DNA of 7,982 bases from JBHJHK01 sp050330975 (GTDB lineage Bacteria; Pseudomonadota; Gammaproteobacteria; Competibacterales; Competibacteraceae). Both the position numbers and the translations under genes were made by a program. Below, in pieces: positions 1-7,099 of the stretch (position 1 is its first letter; every line of letters begins with the position of its first letter). The notes beneath the pieces are model-generated. The model saw only the letters and a list, made by a program, of their open reading frames with translations, did not search any database and was not told where the DNA came from. The stretch lies in NCBI GenBank assembly GCA_050330975.1, contig JBHJHK010000462.1, positions 1-7,982 on the forward strand. Reading direction: 5' to 3'.

Positions 1-813
1 AAGCCCCTCGCCGCCGACGCCCCCACGGTCATGCTGCCGGCCAACGGTCCCATGGCGCTGTTGCCCCAGGGGGTAGCCTATGTCAACGACGATCGGCTGT
101 TCACCCTCACCTGGCCCCGGCGCCAGCGCCGTTGCCTGCGCCGCACGGGCCGCGGCCTCGAGGCCCTCGACCTCGACGACCGGCGCCTGATGTTGAGCGA
201 TCGCCAAACCCACCAGATGTTTTTGGACACCGGTAATCCCCGGGTGTGGGTCAACCCCAGCTACGCCTTTGGCCCCCGGGCCGCCCTGTTGGACGCCGCC
301 CACGCCACCAGCGGGGGCCTCAACCAAGAGCGCGTGCTGCTCCAGAGCGACGACGGCCAACGGCGGCGGGAGTGGCACCTAGACGGGCCGGTGGTCCAGT
401 TGGTCCGGGCCTCAGGGGGTGCCTTGGCCCTGAGCTTTGACCTCGACCGCCACCACCACCGCCTGTGGTACCTGCCCTTTGCAGGCGACCGCCACCAACG
501 CCCCTTGCCCCCCACCACCCGCGCCGTCACCCTGCTACCCCACGGCGCCCTGTGGTTGGACGCGGCGGGGCAGCTGTGGGGATGTCGGCGGGATCTGACG
601 CCCCACCCCGTGGCGACCTTGCCGCCGGCGACGTGCCATCTCCACATGAGTCTCGATGGCCGCCTCCTGGTGAGCGCCGAGGTCAAGGACGAGGCCGTGG
701 TCTTTACGGCGTCGGTCCCGGGGGAGACCCGACGCATCGCCGGCCCCACACCTGGATCGGCCCACCCCCCCCAGGCACCGGAACTCCCCCTTTCCCTGTC
801 GGTGGGAGGCTAG
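1..813 (+). CDS. Unrecognised protein, 3' part, probably beta-propeller-like
   Basis: The reading frame is open from base 1 to the TAG at 811-813, giving 270 residues. The first in-window ATG (31) lacks a Shine-Dalgarno sequence and the frame is open before it, so the true start probably lies outside the window. I do not recognise the family. Several segments look like beta-propeller blades: short strands ending in small turns and a tryptophan, such as HRLWYLP, GALWLDAAGQLWG and MSLDGRLLVSAE, spaced about 40 residues apart. The last 25 residues are rich in Pro and Gly. No membrane segment or cofactor motif is visible. It is followed after two bases by the FDBR-like gene, so the two are almost certainly co-transcribed and translationally linked. 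The blade reading is inference from pattern; a C-terminal sensor domain of a larger protein is possible. Confidence 0.7.
   Translation, partial: KPLAADAPTVMLPANGPMALLPQGVAYVNDDRLFTLTWPRRQRRCLRRTGRGLEALDLDDRRLMLSDRQTHQMFLDTGNPRVWVNPSYAFGPRAALLDAAHATSGGLNQERVLLQSDDGQRRREWHLDGPVVQLVRASGGALALSFDLDRHHHRLWYLPFAGDRHQRPLPPTTRAVTLLPHGALWLDAAGQLWGCRRDLTPHPVATLPPATCHLHMSLDGRLLVSAEVKDEAVVFTASVPGETRRIAGPTPGSAHPPQAPELPLSLSVGG
804..809 (+). promoter_or_regulatory. Ribosome binding site fixing the ATG at 816
   Basis: GGGAGG lies six bases before the ATG at 816, inside the last codons of the preceding gene. It decides the start of the FDBR-like protein. The same frame is open back to an ATG at 465, but that extension would overlap the upstream gene by about 350 bases and is Pro/Arg-rich shadow sequence. 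Confidence 0.8.
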
Positions 814-815
814 CC

Positions 816-1505
816 ATGGCGCGCTTTGCCCCCCTGGTGGTGGACAGCCACGCCCGTCTGGCCCCCCACCCCTGCGAGCGTCGCCCCTGGCCGGCGGACA
901 AAGTGTGCGCCGTGCGGGACGAGCGCCGGGGCCAACTGCGCCTCGACAGCGCCGCCTGGGGGATCCCCCCCTGGGGCGAGTGGCGCTGGGTGTGCATCAC
1001 GGCCCCCAAAATCGACATCGTGACCCTTTTTTTCTTTCCCGAGGCCCCGTGGCAACTGCCGGTGTACGCCATGGAGTTTGTGGTATTCGGCGATCGGCCC
1101 GTGGTGGCGGTCATCGACACCCCTTGTTTGGGGGACTCCGCCGCCTGTCGCCACAAAGCCGCCGACCTCACCCACCGGGCCCGGCGCGCCACCACCCTAG
1201 CCGACGCCACCGCCCCCCCTCCCTGGTACGCGGAGTGTCGCTCCGGCTGGGATGTGTTCACCCGCCCCACCAACCCAGCACACCACGACCAACTCGAAGT
1301 CGTCCACCACACCCTGTGGGGAGACCTAGTGGCCTGGCTGCCCGAGGCCGAGGGCTTTGACGCCAATGCTGCGGCGCAACACCAGCGCCGTCTGCGGGAT
1401 TACAAAGACCACCACCGGGACCACAGCCCGGGCTGGAAACTGCTGATGCGCAGCTTTGGTCAGACCTGGAGCCAGACGTTTCTCACGGATTATCTCTTCG
1501 CCTGA
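816..1505 (+). CDS. Divergent ferredoxin-dependent bilin reductase (FDBR/HY2)-like protein
   Basis: The protein has 229 residues, within the usual FDBR range of about 230-260. Known members (PcyA, PebA, PebB, HY2) reduce biliverdin or its products with electrons from ferredoxin. Family resemblance is seen in the core strand pair, FFFPEAPWQLPVYAMEFVVFG (72-92) followed by VVAVIDTPCL (96-105), which matches the FDBR pattern P-x4-LP-x-xG-x-D-x-V-xx-G then AVxDxxPL. It is also seen in PPWYAEC (135-141), and in the helical tail where SFGQTWSQ (213-220) and TDYLF (224-228) match the usual AFGxxWAxxYMxxxLF ending. Oddities: the position normally filled by the catalytic Asp (D105 in PcyA) appears to be E87, the preceding Gly is A85, and the PcyA H88 position appears to be Thr or Leu. 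It may have altered chemistry or only bind a tetrapyrrole. The fold assignment is from motif memory, not a search. The start is set by the site at 804-809. Confidence 0.65.
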   Translation: MARFAPLVVDSHARLAPHPCERRPWPADKVCAVRDERRGQLRLDSAAWGIPPWGEWRWVCITAPKIDIVTLFFFPEAPWQLPVYAMEFVVFGDRPVVAVIDTPCLGDSAACRHKAADLTHRARRATTLADATAPPPWYAECRSGWDVFTRPTNPAHHDQLEVVHHTLWGDLVAWLPEAEGFDANAAAQHQRRLRDYKDHHRDHSPGWKLLMRSFGQTWSQTFLTDYLFA

Positions 1506-1556
1506 ACGAGTGCGTATCATCTGAACGCATCGATCTGAAACCACGCAGAGCATCAG

Positions 1557-1568
1557 TGATAGCTATCA
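1557..1568. promoter_or_regulatory. Perfect 12-base palindrome, possible operator
   Basis: TGATAGCTATCA is its own reverse complement and sits about 20 bases upstream of the likely -35 element of the block 2 promoter, a common place for an activator or repressor site. A 12-base palindrome is expected by chance about twice in a window this size, so position is the main argument. Confidence 0.25.
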
Positions 1569-1589
1569 ACTCATTCTGTAAATCTTCAG

Positions 1590-1616
1590 TTGCAATGATC
1601 CACAAATCGTTATAAT
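1590..1616 (+). promoter_or_regulatory. Likely sigma-70-type promoter for the 1351-aa gene operon
   Basis: A perfect TATAAT at 1611-1616 is preceded by TTGCAA at 1590-1595. The spacer is 15 bases, shorter than the preferred 17, so the -35 match may be incidental; many cyanobacterial promoters depend mainly on the -10 box. Transcription would start near 1623 and leave a leader of about 195 bases before the ATG at 1818. In DNA this rich in G+C a consensus -10 box inside an A+T-rich gap is notable. Confidence 0.5.
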
Positions 1617-1640
1617 GTTCATACAGGTGCTTCACAAAAG

Positions 1641-1749
1641 CTCAGTACTCTGAGATCATCTAATAACGAGCGTGCAACACCCTCTAAAGGCTCCATCCAG
1701 AGGCCGTCTGTTATCGATTTTCTCCGATCCCCCCAAGGATAGAGAATCG
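1641..1749 (+). other. Possible structured 5' leader of the block 2 operon
   Basis: The leader contains a compact hairpin, CTCAG-TACT-CTGAG (1641-1654); a stem CCTCT (1681-1685) with AGAGG (1699-1703); and an imperfect hairpin whose outer arms are CGATT (1715-1719) and AATCG (1745-1749), with CTC/GAG and ATCC/GGAT pairs inside and loop CCCCAA (1731-1736). I recognise no known riboswitch family. The stems are short and may have no function. Confidence 0.25.
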
Positions 1750-1817
1750 CAGCGCCTTGCCGAACGACCGGTGTCGCACCCCCTCGGGACAAATGGAACT
1801 TACCTTGGGAACAGGCT

Positions 1818-4800
1818 ATGGAACTCGCACACTTTATCCACTCCAAGGTCGTCCTCAATGAGTGGCTCAAAGGTTTTGTCCTAGAGCGTCAACACCTCGA
1901 CCAACTGATCGGCCAACGCCGAGACATCGTCGCCCGACTGGTCGCCGTGTTACCCCCCCTCTCCCTGCGGGGTCAGACGAGCCACGAGCAGTTTATCGAC
2001 AGCCTCTGCCAGCAGGTCTACGAGGGCTTTGCCGATCGAGACGCCCCACCCCGCTTTGCCCTGGGCCAAAAGCTCTATCAACAACTCCACTACGATTTTG
2101 CCCACGAGGGCATCGTCGACTTCGGCGAACAACTGCTGTTCGCCGCCCGCCCCGTCATCGCCGACTTCGGCTACCTCGCGGGGCTGATTCTATTCGAAGA
2201 CACACTGGCCCACACCACCGCCGTCCAAGACCGCAGCGCCCTGGCCTCCCAGCGCGACGGCCTCATCCGCCAAGTCTCCAAGGAGCTGCGCCACACCGAC
2301 CAAGGCTCAGAAGACGACTTCGATTTGACGGCCCTCCAGGGCGGCTTCGACGAATTGGTGGTGGACTGGGTGAGCACCGCCTACCCCAACGCCATCGTCC
2401 ACCAACTGGCCTTTCTCCAGCTGTTCATCGGGCGCTTGATCGTGGCCCACACCCTCCCCGACGACCAGTGGCGGCGCCTGTTGGTGGTGTTGGATCACTG
2501 GCTGTACCGCCAGAGCGGGGAGATGGAACACAGCTTGGCGGACACTTTGGATGTACTCCACGCCGCCGTACCCCGCTTCGCCTTTATCGCCGCCCTGGTG
2601 GACGGCGGCTTGGAGCCCATCGCCCAGCGCTCCCCCGCCGCCGCCGAGTGGCTGCTCCTCAACGTGCTCCTCGACGCCCTCCCCGACACCCCCCTAGAAG
2701 ACGACCTCAACGCCCACTTCGCCCCCCGGGCCTTTGCCGCCGCCGTCAAACTGACGGCCGGGGAGGTCACCGAGTTGGTGGAGGCCGCCGGCGAGGCCCT
2801 GCGGGGGCGCTTTGAGCGGGCCCAACTGGACTGGCTGTTCCAAGCCGGGGAGCGCCTCAGCCGCCTGCTCCACTTTGCCACCGCCGCCCATTCCCTGGTG
2901 ACCCAGAGCGAAGCACCGCGGCAAAAACTCGTCGCCCGCCTGGCGGAGGGGGTGGCCACGGGGCCGGCCATCCAGCGCTGTGTCCGCGCCCTGGCCGGGG
3001 TGCTGGTGGCCGCCTGTGACGCGTTGGCCCTCCACCGCAAACCCACCGCCGCCAAGGCGCTGTTGCGCCGCAAACTCACCTTGGGGTTGGACGTCAAGGC
3101 CGACGAAGTCCTCTGGCGCCAGGGGGCTCAGATCGCCCTGGCCCTGCGGCAAATCGAGGTGGACAAACCCTGGGATGCCCTGGTGGAGGCCCTCGATCCC
3201 CTCTTGGCCCACCTCGATGAGGTCGTCGCCGACAACCTCCAACACCCCTTGGACAGTGGGTCCTTTGACGACCTCGCGGAGCTGGCCGACGGCGCCCCGG
3301 GGCGGCGTTTGGTGGATTGGCAGGGGACCCTGGTGGGCCTCGTGGCCCAGCGCCGGCTGCGGGGTCACCCCGGGGGCCTGCGCCGGGCCCTGCGGGCCTA
3401 CGGCGCCCGCCTCTACGGCCAGAGCCCCGGGGTCGCCCCCCAGCCACTCCTCAGCGGGTTTCGCCACCTGGGGCAACAACTCAAGGGTCGCCCGTCCCTC
3501 CAGCGCCAACACCACGCGTTGACCCAGTTCCAAGCCGCCCTGCCCGACCTCGTCGTCAGCCACCAGCTGCTCTACAAGCTGGCCACCGTGGTCAAACAGA
3601 GCGAAATCTACGCCCAAGAGGCCCTCCACCGCACCCTGGAGGCCGAGGACGGCGCCGAGGACGGTGGCGAGGTCGGGGACACCGGCGACCGGCGCGCCCT
3701 CAACGACACCTTTGCCCTGGCCAATGCCGCCACCCTGCGGCTGTTGGCCCGGCGGGGAATCAACCCGGCCCTGGCCGCGGCGAGCTTCTCCAGCCAGTGG
3801 GGCCAGCGGGTGGGATTTTTACTGCGCTTTCTGCCCCGGAGCGAATTGGTGGCCAACCTCCAGGGCCTCCACCAGGCCCTGGGCTACAACCTCGAAGCCG
3901 GGGCCGCCAGCGCCTGTCAGGGCCTGCTCACCGACGCCCACCGGGATGTCCTGGGGGTCGTCGACGACGCCCCCGAAGCCACCGACGGCACCTTGCCCTG
4001 GCCCTGGTGCCCGACGCCCACCACCAACGACCGCTGGCGCCGCCTGGCGGGGGAGGGGCGCCCCGCCTCCCCCCTCATCGAACCCTTTGACCAGTGGCTC
4101 AAGGGCCACGTCAACGACCACCACGTGGCGTTGCCCCTCAAGACCTTTTTGGAACAGTTGAGCCAACACGGCGACGAAGAACTGGCTTGGCAGCGGGTCA
4201 TCCCCGCCCTGGAGCTGGTGCTCAACCACACCACCGCCGGCGCCCTGGAGCGCAAGTGGCTCCTGGTGATCCACGTGGTGTTCGAGCAACTGCCCGAGGG
4301 GATCAGCGGCTACTGGACGACGGCGTTGCTGCGGGGTCTGCAGCTGATTCGCCAACTGGCCCTGGGGCGCCAGATCAACCACCAAGGGCGGGCCCTGGCC
4401 ACCGCCCTCCAGCGCCAACTCATGACCCTGGCCTCCCCGGAGCGCCCCCTGGACGACGCGCCGCGGCTGATGGGGCAGTGGGTCGAACACCTGGGGGAAA
4501 CCCTGAGCAGCCGCGTTCCCTCCCTGGCCGCCCTGGACCTGGCGCGCTTTGCCGTGGAACGCCTGGTGCCGTGCCTGGGGCTCGAAGCCCACCAGTGGCG
4601 AACCCTGTTCCAAGCCCTCCCCGGGGCACTGCGCCCCACCCTCGACCGGGCGGAGCGGTTGGCCCTGTTCCAGTGGGTCGCCCAGTTGGACGCCCTGGCC
4701 CCGGGCCTGGGGGGCCTCCAGGCCCTGGGGGACAATCTGTTCGCCAGCGACGACTTCGCCTTCGCCGACACCCAGCGCCAGGAGCAGCAGTGGCGCGACG

Positions 4801-5873
4801 CCGTGGGGGGCCTCGTGGGCGCGGCCATCACCCCCGACACGGCGCCCGTGCCGGGGCGCCTCGTGGCCCAGCGCCTGACCCTGGCGAGCCCGGTGTTGGC
4901 CGAGTTCACCGCCGACCCGTGGGCCCACCACCAAGACGCCCTGACGGAGGCCTTTGGCGGCCTGCTCGACGCCGCCCTGCGGCGCCAGTGGGTGGCGGCT
5001 TGCGACCACCTCGGCCGCGCCCTGGACCGGGAAGAACAGTTGACGGGCCGCCGCCAGCTCGACGGCTACAGCGTCTTTCAGCTGGCCCTCGACGGCGGGC
5101 CGGGCCTGACGGCCTGGCGTCTGAGCACCTGGGCTCGCCGGCGCGATGGCCTCGATGAGCTCGCCCTCTCCCGGACCGACGCCCTGGGCCTCGGCCCGGA
5201 TCACCGGCCGAGTCCGGCGACCCTCGACGCCGTCACCGCCCTGTACCAGAGCGCCCTCCAGGTGGAGGTCAACGCCCTGACCCTGCCCCGCCGCCACTGG
5301 TTGGATCGCACCCCGACCCCCGGTCTCACCCCGGAGCAACGCCGGGCCTGCCAGTTGTTGGTGCGACAACTGGCCCTGGCGGACCTCCACGGCGCCTCGG
5401 CCTGGGGAGCCCCCCCGGGCCTCACAGCCCTGTGGTTGGCCCTGGGGGACGACGACGGCCAGGAACTCTTGCCCCGAACCCTCAAAGCCCTCGCCGGGGC
5501 CTTAAAGCAACAACTGGGGAATGATCACCCCTTGACGGTCCAACTGCGCCAGATGAGCCAGACCCTCCTGGGCCAGGATTTGGGGTTGCGCCTGCTGGAT
5601 CAAGCCGAGGCCATGGCCCAGCGGATGTCACCCCCGGGGGGGGAAGACCCCCGGGACGACGCCGTGCTCGCGCTGCGGCGCCTGGGGTTACAGCTGTGCT
5701 ACCCCGGCGGCATCGAGGGGCATGGGACCCCAGAATCCACCCCAGAATCCACCCTCAAATGGTTTCAGACCCGAGGTTTGAGCCTCTCTAGCACCGACGC
5801 CGCGGCCCTCAAAGGGGCGTTGCTCCGCCGCCAGGGCACCACCCAAGCCATCGCCAGTGAGGCCACCCCATGA
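1818..5873 (+). CDS. 1351-residue alpha-helical protein of unknown function heading the V4R/ferredoxin operon
   Basis: I do not recognise this protein. It reads as almost entirely helical, rich in Leu, Ala, Gln and Arg, with no signal peptide, no clear membrane segment and no visible nucleotide-binding or catalytic motif, so an alpha-solenoid or scaffold is the best structural guess. A short acidic-Gly hinge (608-624, with AEDG twice) divides it. Part of each half resembles the other: residues 278-342 and 888-952 align without gaps, sharing W278/W888, an ALR...RA pattern and LFQ (340-342 / 950-952). The similarity continues weakly through LTL (420-422 / 1020-1022) and PW plus DAL (451-455 / 1034-1042). 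WLKG occurs at 16-19 and 760-763. The C-terminus has a PEST-PEST duplication. The start has only a weak site (AGG at 1813-1815) but follows the promoter region cleanly. The gene ends in a four-base overlap with the ferredoxin gene, so their products are probably made in step. A role in photosystem or tetrapyrrole assembly is inferred from neighbours only. Confidence 0.9.
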   Translation: MELAHFIHSKVVLNEWLKGFVLERQHLDQLIGQRRDIVARLVAVLPPLSLRGQTSHEQFIDSLCQQVYEGFADRDAPPRFALGQKLYQQLHYDFAHEGIVDFGEQLLFAARPVIADFGYLAGLILFEDTLAHTTAVQDRSALASQRDGLIRQVSKELRHTDQGSEDDFDLTALQGGFDELVVDWVSTAYPNAIVHQLAFLQLFIGRLIVAHTLPDDQWRRLLVVLDHWLYRQSGEMEHSLADTLDVLHAAVPRFAFIAALVDGGLEPIAQRSPAAAEWLLLNVLLDALPDTPLEDDLNAHFAPRAFAAAVKLTAGEVTELVEAAGEALRGRFERAQLDWLFQAGERLSRLLHFATAAHSLVTQSEAPRQKLVARLAEGVATGPAIQRCVRALAGVLVAACDALALHRKPTAAKALLRRKLTLGLDVKADEVLWRQGAQIALALRQIEVDKPWDALVEALDPLLAHLDEVVADNLQHPLDSGSFDDLAELADGAPGRRLVDWQGTLVGLVAQRRLRGHPGGLRRALRAYGARLYGQSPGVAPQPLLSGFRHLGQQLKGRPSLQRQHHALTQFQAALPDLVVSHQLLYKLATVVKQSEIYAQEALHRTLEAEDGAEDGGEVGDTGDRRALNDTFALANAATLRLLARRGINPALAAASFSSQWGQRVGFLLRFLPRSELVANLQGLHQALGYNLEAGAASACQGLLTDAHRDVLGVVDDAPEATDGTLPWPWCPTPTTNDRWRRLAGEGRPASPLIEPFDQWLKGHVNDHHVALPLKTFLEQLSQHGDEELAWQRVIPALELVLNHTTAGALERKWLLVIHVVFEQLPEGISGYWTTALLRGLQLIRQLALGRQINHQGRALATALQRQLMTLASPERPLDDAPRLMGQWVEHLGETLSSRVPSLAALDLARFAVERLVPCLGLEAHQWRTLFQALPGALRPTLDRAERLALFQWVAQLDALAPGLGGLQALGDNLFASDDFAFADTQRQEQQWRDAVGGLVGAAITPDTAPVPGRLVAQRLTLASPVLAEFTADPWAHHQDALTEAFGGLLDAALRRQWVAACDHLGRALDREEQLTGRRQLDGYSVFQLALDGGPGLTAWRLSTWARRRDGLDELALSRTDALGLGPDHRPSPATLDAVTALYQSALQVEVNALTLPRRHWLDRTPTPGLTPEQRRACQLLVRQLALADLHGASAWGAPPGLTALWLALGDDDGQELLPRTLKALAGALKQQLGNDHPLTVQLRQMSQTLLGQDLGLRLLDQAEAMAQRMSPPGGEDPRDDAVLALRRLGLQLCYPGGIEGHGTPESTPESTLKWFQTRGLSLSSTDAAALKGALLRRQGTTQAIASEATP
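3642..3665 (+). repeat. 12-base tandem duplication encoding AEDG twice
   Basis: GCCGAGGACGGC is followed at once by GCCGAGGACGGT. It encodes the acidic hinge around residues 609-616 of the 1351-residue protein and probably arose by in-frame slippage in a flexible linker. Confidence 0.75.
5728..5751 (+). repeat. Perfect 12-base tandem duplication encoding PEST twice
   Basis: CCCCAGAATCCA occurs twice in a row without any mismatch and is followed by CCC. It gives TPESTPEST near the C-terminus of the 1351-residue protein, about 40 codons before its stop. Perfect identity suggests a recent event. The letters PEST are incidental; no bacterial degradation role is implied. Confidence 0.85.
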
Positions 5874-6343
5874 AAGCCGTCACCTTTGACCACGACCGCA
5901 GCGCCGTGGCGGTCCACACCCAAGACCGCCTCCTCGACGCGCTGTTGAGCAAACAGCTCAACGTCAAAATGCTCTGCAAGGGCCGGGGGCTGTGCGCCAC
6001 GTGCCACGTCTACGTCACCGCCAACCCCCAGGGCCTCACGCCGCCCACCCCCCGGGAAGAACTCACCCTCTCGTTGTTGAGCGGCGCCGCCCCCAACAGT
6101 CGCCTCGCCTGCCAGGCCCACGTCATCGGCGAGGGGGTTGAGGTCGAGCTGCCCCGGGGGCTGTACGTGGAGTCCTTCGCCGAGCTAGAAACCCTCATCG
6201 GCCAGCGCACCCGCGAGCCCATCCTCCATCCCATCAATGGGATGATATTGATTCAACAGGGAAAAATTATTACCCGTTCGGCCATTATGCAGCTCAAGGG
6301 ACTGGATTTCTCCCCCCATGGGGTGGATACCGACCGGGCTTGA
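5870..6343 (+). CDS. [2Fe-2S] ferredoxin with C-terminal extension (Slr0148-like)
   Basis: The protein has 157 residues. Four cysteines form the pattern C36-x5-C42-x2-C45-x35-C81, within CKGRGLCATC and RLACQ. The five-residue first spacing is that of adrenodoxin/Isc-type or other divergent ferredoxins; photosynthetic PetF has four. The ferredoxin fold covers about residues 1-95. The last 60 residues form an extension with no cysteines, including HPINGMILIQQGKII. It is expected to be a soluble one-electron carrier. Synechocystis Slr0148, in the Pap operon next to the V4R protein Slr0147, is the closest known parallel I can name. The ATG lies inside the ATGA overlap with the upstream gene, and GAGG (5859-5862) sits seven bases before it. 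Codons 6237-6297 are unusually A+T-rich for this operon. The electron partner is unknown: the V4R protein next door or the FDBR-like protein are candidates by context. Confidence 0.88.
   Translation: MKAVTFDHDRSAVAVHTQDRLLDALLSKQLNVKMLCKGRGLCATCHVYVTANPQGLTPPTPREELTLSLLSGAAPNSRLACQAHVIGEGVEVELPRGLYVESFAELETLIGQRTREPILHPINGMILIQQGKIITRSAIMQLKGLDFSPHGVDTDRA
6228..6243 (+). repeat. Inverted repeat inside the ferredoxin gene at the edge of an A+T-rich patch
   Basis: ATCCCAT (6228-6234) and ATGGGAT (6237-6243) are perfect reverse complements separated by CA. The repeat encodes part of HPINGMI and is followed by about 55 bases of markedly low G+C (to about 6297). It could be a regulator site or a minor RNA hairpin, or simply reflect conserved residues. 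Confidence 0.4.
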
Positions 6344-6412
6344 GAGCCCCGCGTTTAATCCTTATCGATTTGCCACAACCCGTGCTCACCCCAAGGCCCC
6401 AAGGACGCGACC
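6344..6412 (+). other. Short gap with a ribosome binding site for the V4R gene
   Basis: These 69 bases form the longest gap inside block 2. AAGGA at 6401-6405 lies seven bases before the ATG at 6413 and supports that start. TTTAAT at 6354-6359 could serve as a -10 box but has no matching -35 element. No terminator-like stem is seen, so read-through from the ferredoxin gene is likely. Confidence 0.6.
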
Positions 6413-7099
6413 ATGAGCCAACAACCGCCCGCCTATACCGCCATCGACCCCGTGGCGGGGAGCTACACCAACTACCACAATTATTTTCATCCCGAGGAGT
6501 TTTTCCGCCACGACCCGGAGAAAGGCGCCATTATCTTGCGGGATGGCCAGCGGGCCGCCCGGGTCACCGAGGCGTTTATCAACGGCCTGCACCTGGGCAT
6601 CGAAGAAGAGGTAGGCAACGCCAGCACGTTGCTCATGTACCGCTGTGGCAAGGCCTGGGCCGAGCAGGACATGAAGCGCTTTAACAACCGCATGCGCCAG
6701 GAGTTCGGCAACGGCAAACTCGATATCTGGCAGATGAACAAGCGCTTTGTGTTCGAATCCTGGTGGTGGCCCATGACCATCACGGGCTTTGGGGCCTGGA
6801 CCTTGGATTTGAGCTTCACCGACAAAGACCTCACGGTGGTGGAGATCAGAAACTCCGCCGTGGCCAAATCCATGAAAATGCTCGGCAAGCCCGTGTGTCA
6901 CCTCTACGCGGGGCTGTTTTCCGGGGTGTTTTCCGTCTACGACCGCAAGGATCGCGAGTGCATTGAGATCCAGTGCTATTCCATGGGCAACGACGTCTGC
7001 AAATTTCTCATCGGCGATGAGAAGAAGGTCAACGCCGCCGAGTTTTGGCGCCGCGAGGGCGCCGGGGCCAGCGAAATCCTCGGCCAGCTGGACGGCTAG
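6413..7099 (+). CDS. V4R-domain protein (Slr0144/Slr0147-like)
   Basis: The protein has 228 residues. The C-terminal part (about 140-200) shows the V4R (4-vinyl reductase) signature: a small-residue stretch YAGLFSGVFSVY (165-176), then ECIEIQCYSMGNDVCKFLIG (182-201) with C188 and C196 in the family pattern ExxCxxxGxxxCxF. C162 and C183 add two more cysteines. The N-terminal part has an aromatic cluster (YTNYHNYFHPEEFF, 18-31) and a WWWP turn (117-120). V4R domains occur in BchJ and in Slr0144 and Slr0147 of the Synechocystis Pap operon, where they are thought to bind chlorophyll precursors or bilins and help photosystem II assembly; the enzyme name is historical. It is probably cytosolic or peripheral to thylakoids, as no signal or membrane segment is seen. 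Its place between a ferredoxin gene and a disordered FFxALPW protein supports a Pap-type operon. I cannot tell which Pap paralogue it is. Confidence 0.9.
   Translation: MSQQPPAYTAIDPVAGSYTNYHNYFHPEEFFRHDPEKGAIILRDGQRAARVTEAFINGLHLGIEEEVGNASTLLMYRCGKAWAEQDMKRFNNRMRQEFGNGKLDIWQMNKRFVFESWWWPMTITGFGAWTLDLSFTDKDLTVVEIRNSAVAKSMKMLGKPVCHLYAGLFSGVFSVYDRKDRECIEIQCYSMGNDVCKFLIGDEKKVNAAEFWRREGAGASEILGQLDG

Larger units (their letters stand above)
1506..1817. other. Intergenic region with promoter and leader; no supported gene
   Basis: These 312 bases separate the two gene blocks and have clearly lower G+C than their flanks, most strongly in 1506-1680. They contain the repeated word CTGAA (1502, 1521 and 1535), a 12-base palindrome TGATAGCTATCA (1557-1568), a TATAAT box (1611-1616), a small hairpin (1641-1654) and a longer imperfect hairpin (1715-1749). 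No stem followed by a T run is present after 1505, so I see no classical terminator for block 1. A weak open frame on the minus strand (1483-1635) is discussed under findings. Confidence 0.7.

Noticed and set aside
197..204. GCGATCGC octamer as proof of a cyanobacterium (HIP1)
   Set aside because: Only one copy was seen in about 8 kb, which chance can explain; it is used only as weak supporting evidence.
465..815. N-terminal extension of the FDBR-like frame back to an ATG at 465
   Set aside because: It overlaps the upstream gene by about 350 bases, is Pro/Arg-rich, and the strong GGGAGG site points to the ATG at 816.
1511..1529. Possible terminator hairpin TGCGT...ACGCA after the FDBR-like gene
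   Set aside because: The stem is only five pairs plus a wobble, the loop is nine bases, and no T run follows.
1862..2815. 317-codon + strand frame
   Set aside because: Its extreme Arg/Pro content is typical of an out-of-frame reading of G+C-rich coding DNA, and it lies wholly inside the 1351-residue gene.
3819..5390. 523-codon open frame on the minus strand
   Set aside because: It is an antisense shadow of the 1351-residue gene in G+C-rich DNA: Gly/Gln/Val-rich, with no motif and no start signal.
6386..6901. 171-codon minus-strand frame across the V4R gene
   Set aside because: It is antisense to a clear V4R domain and has no independent support.
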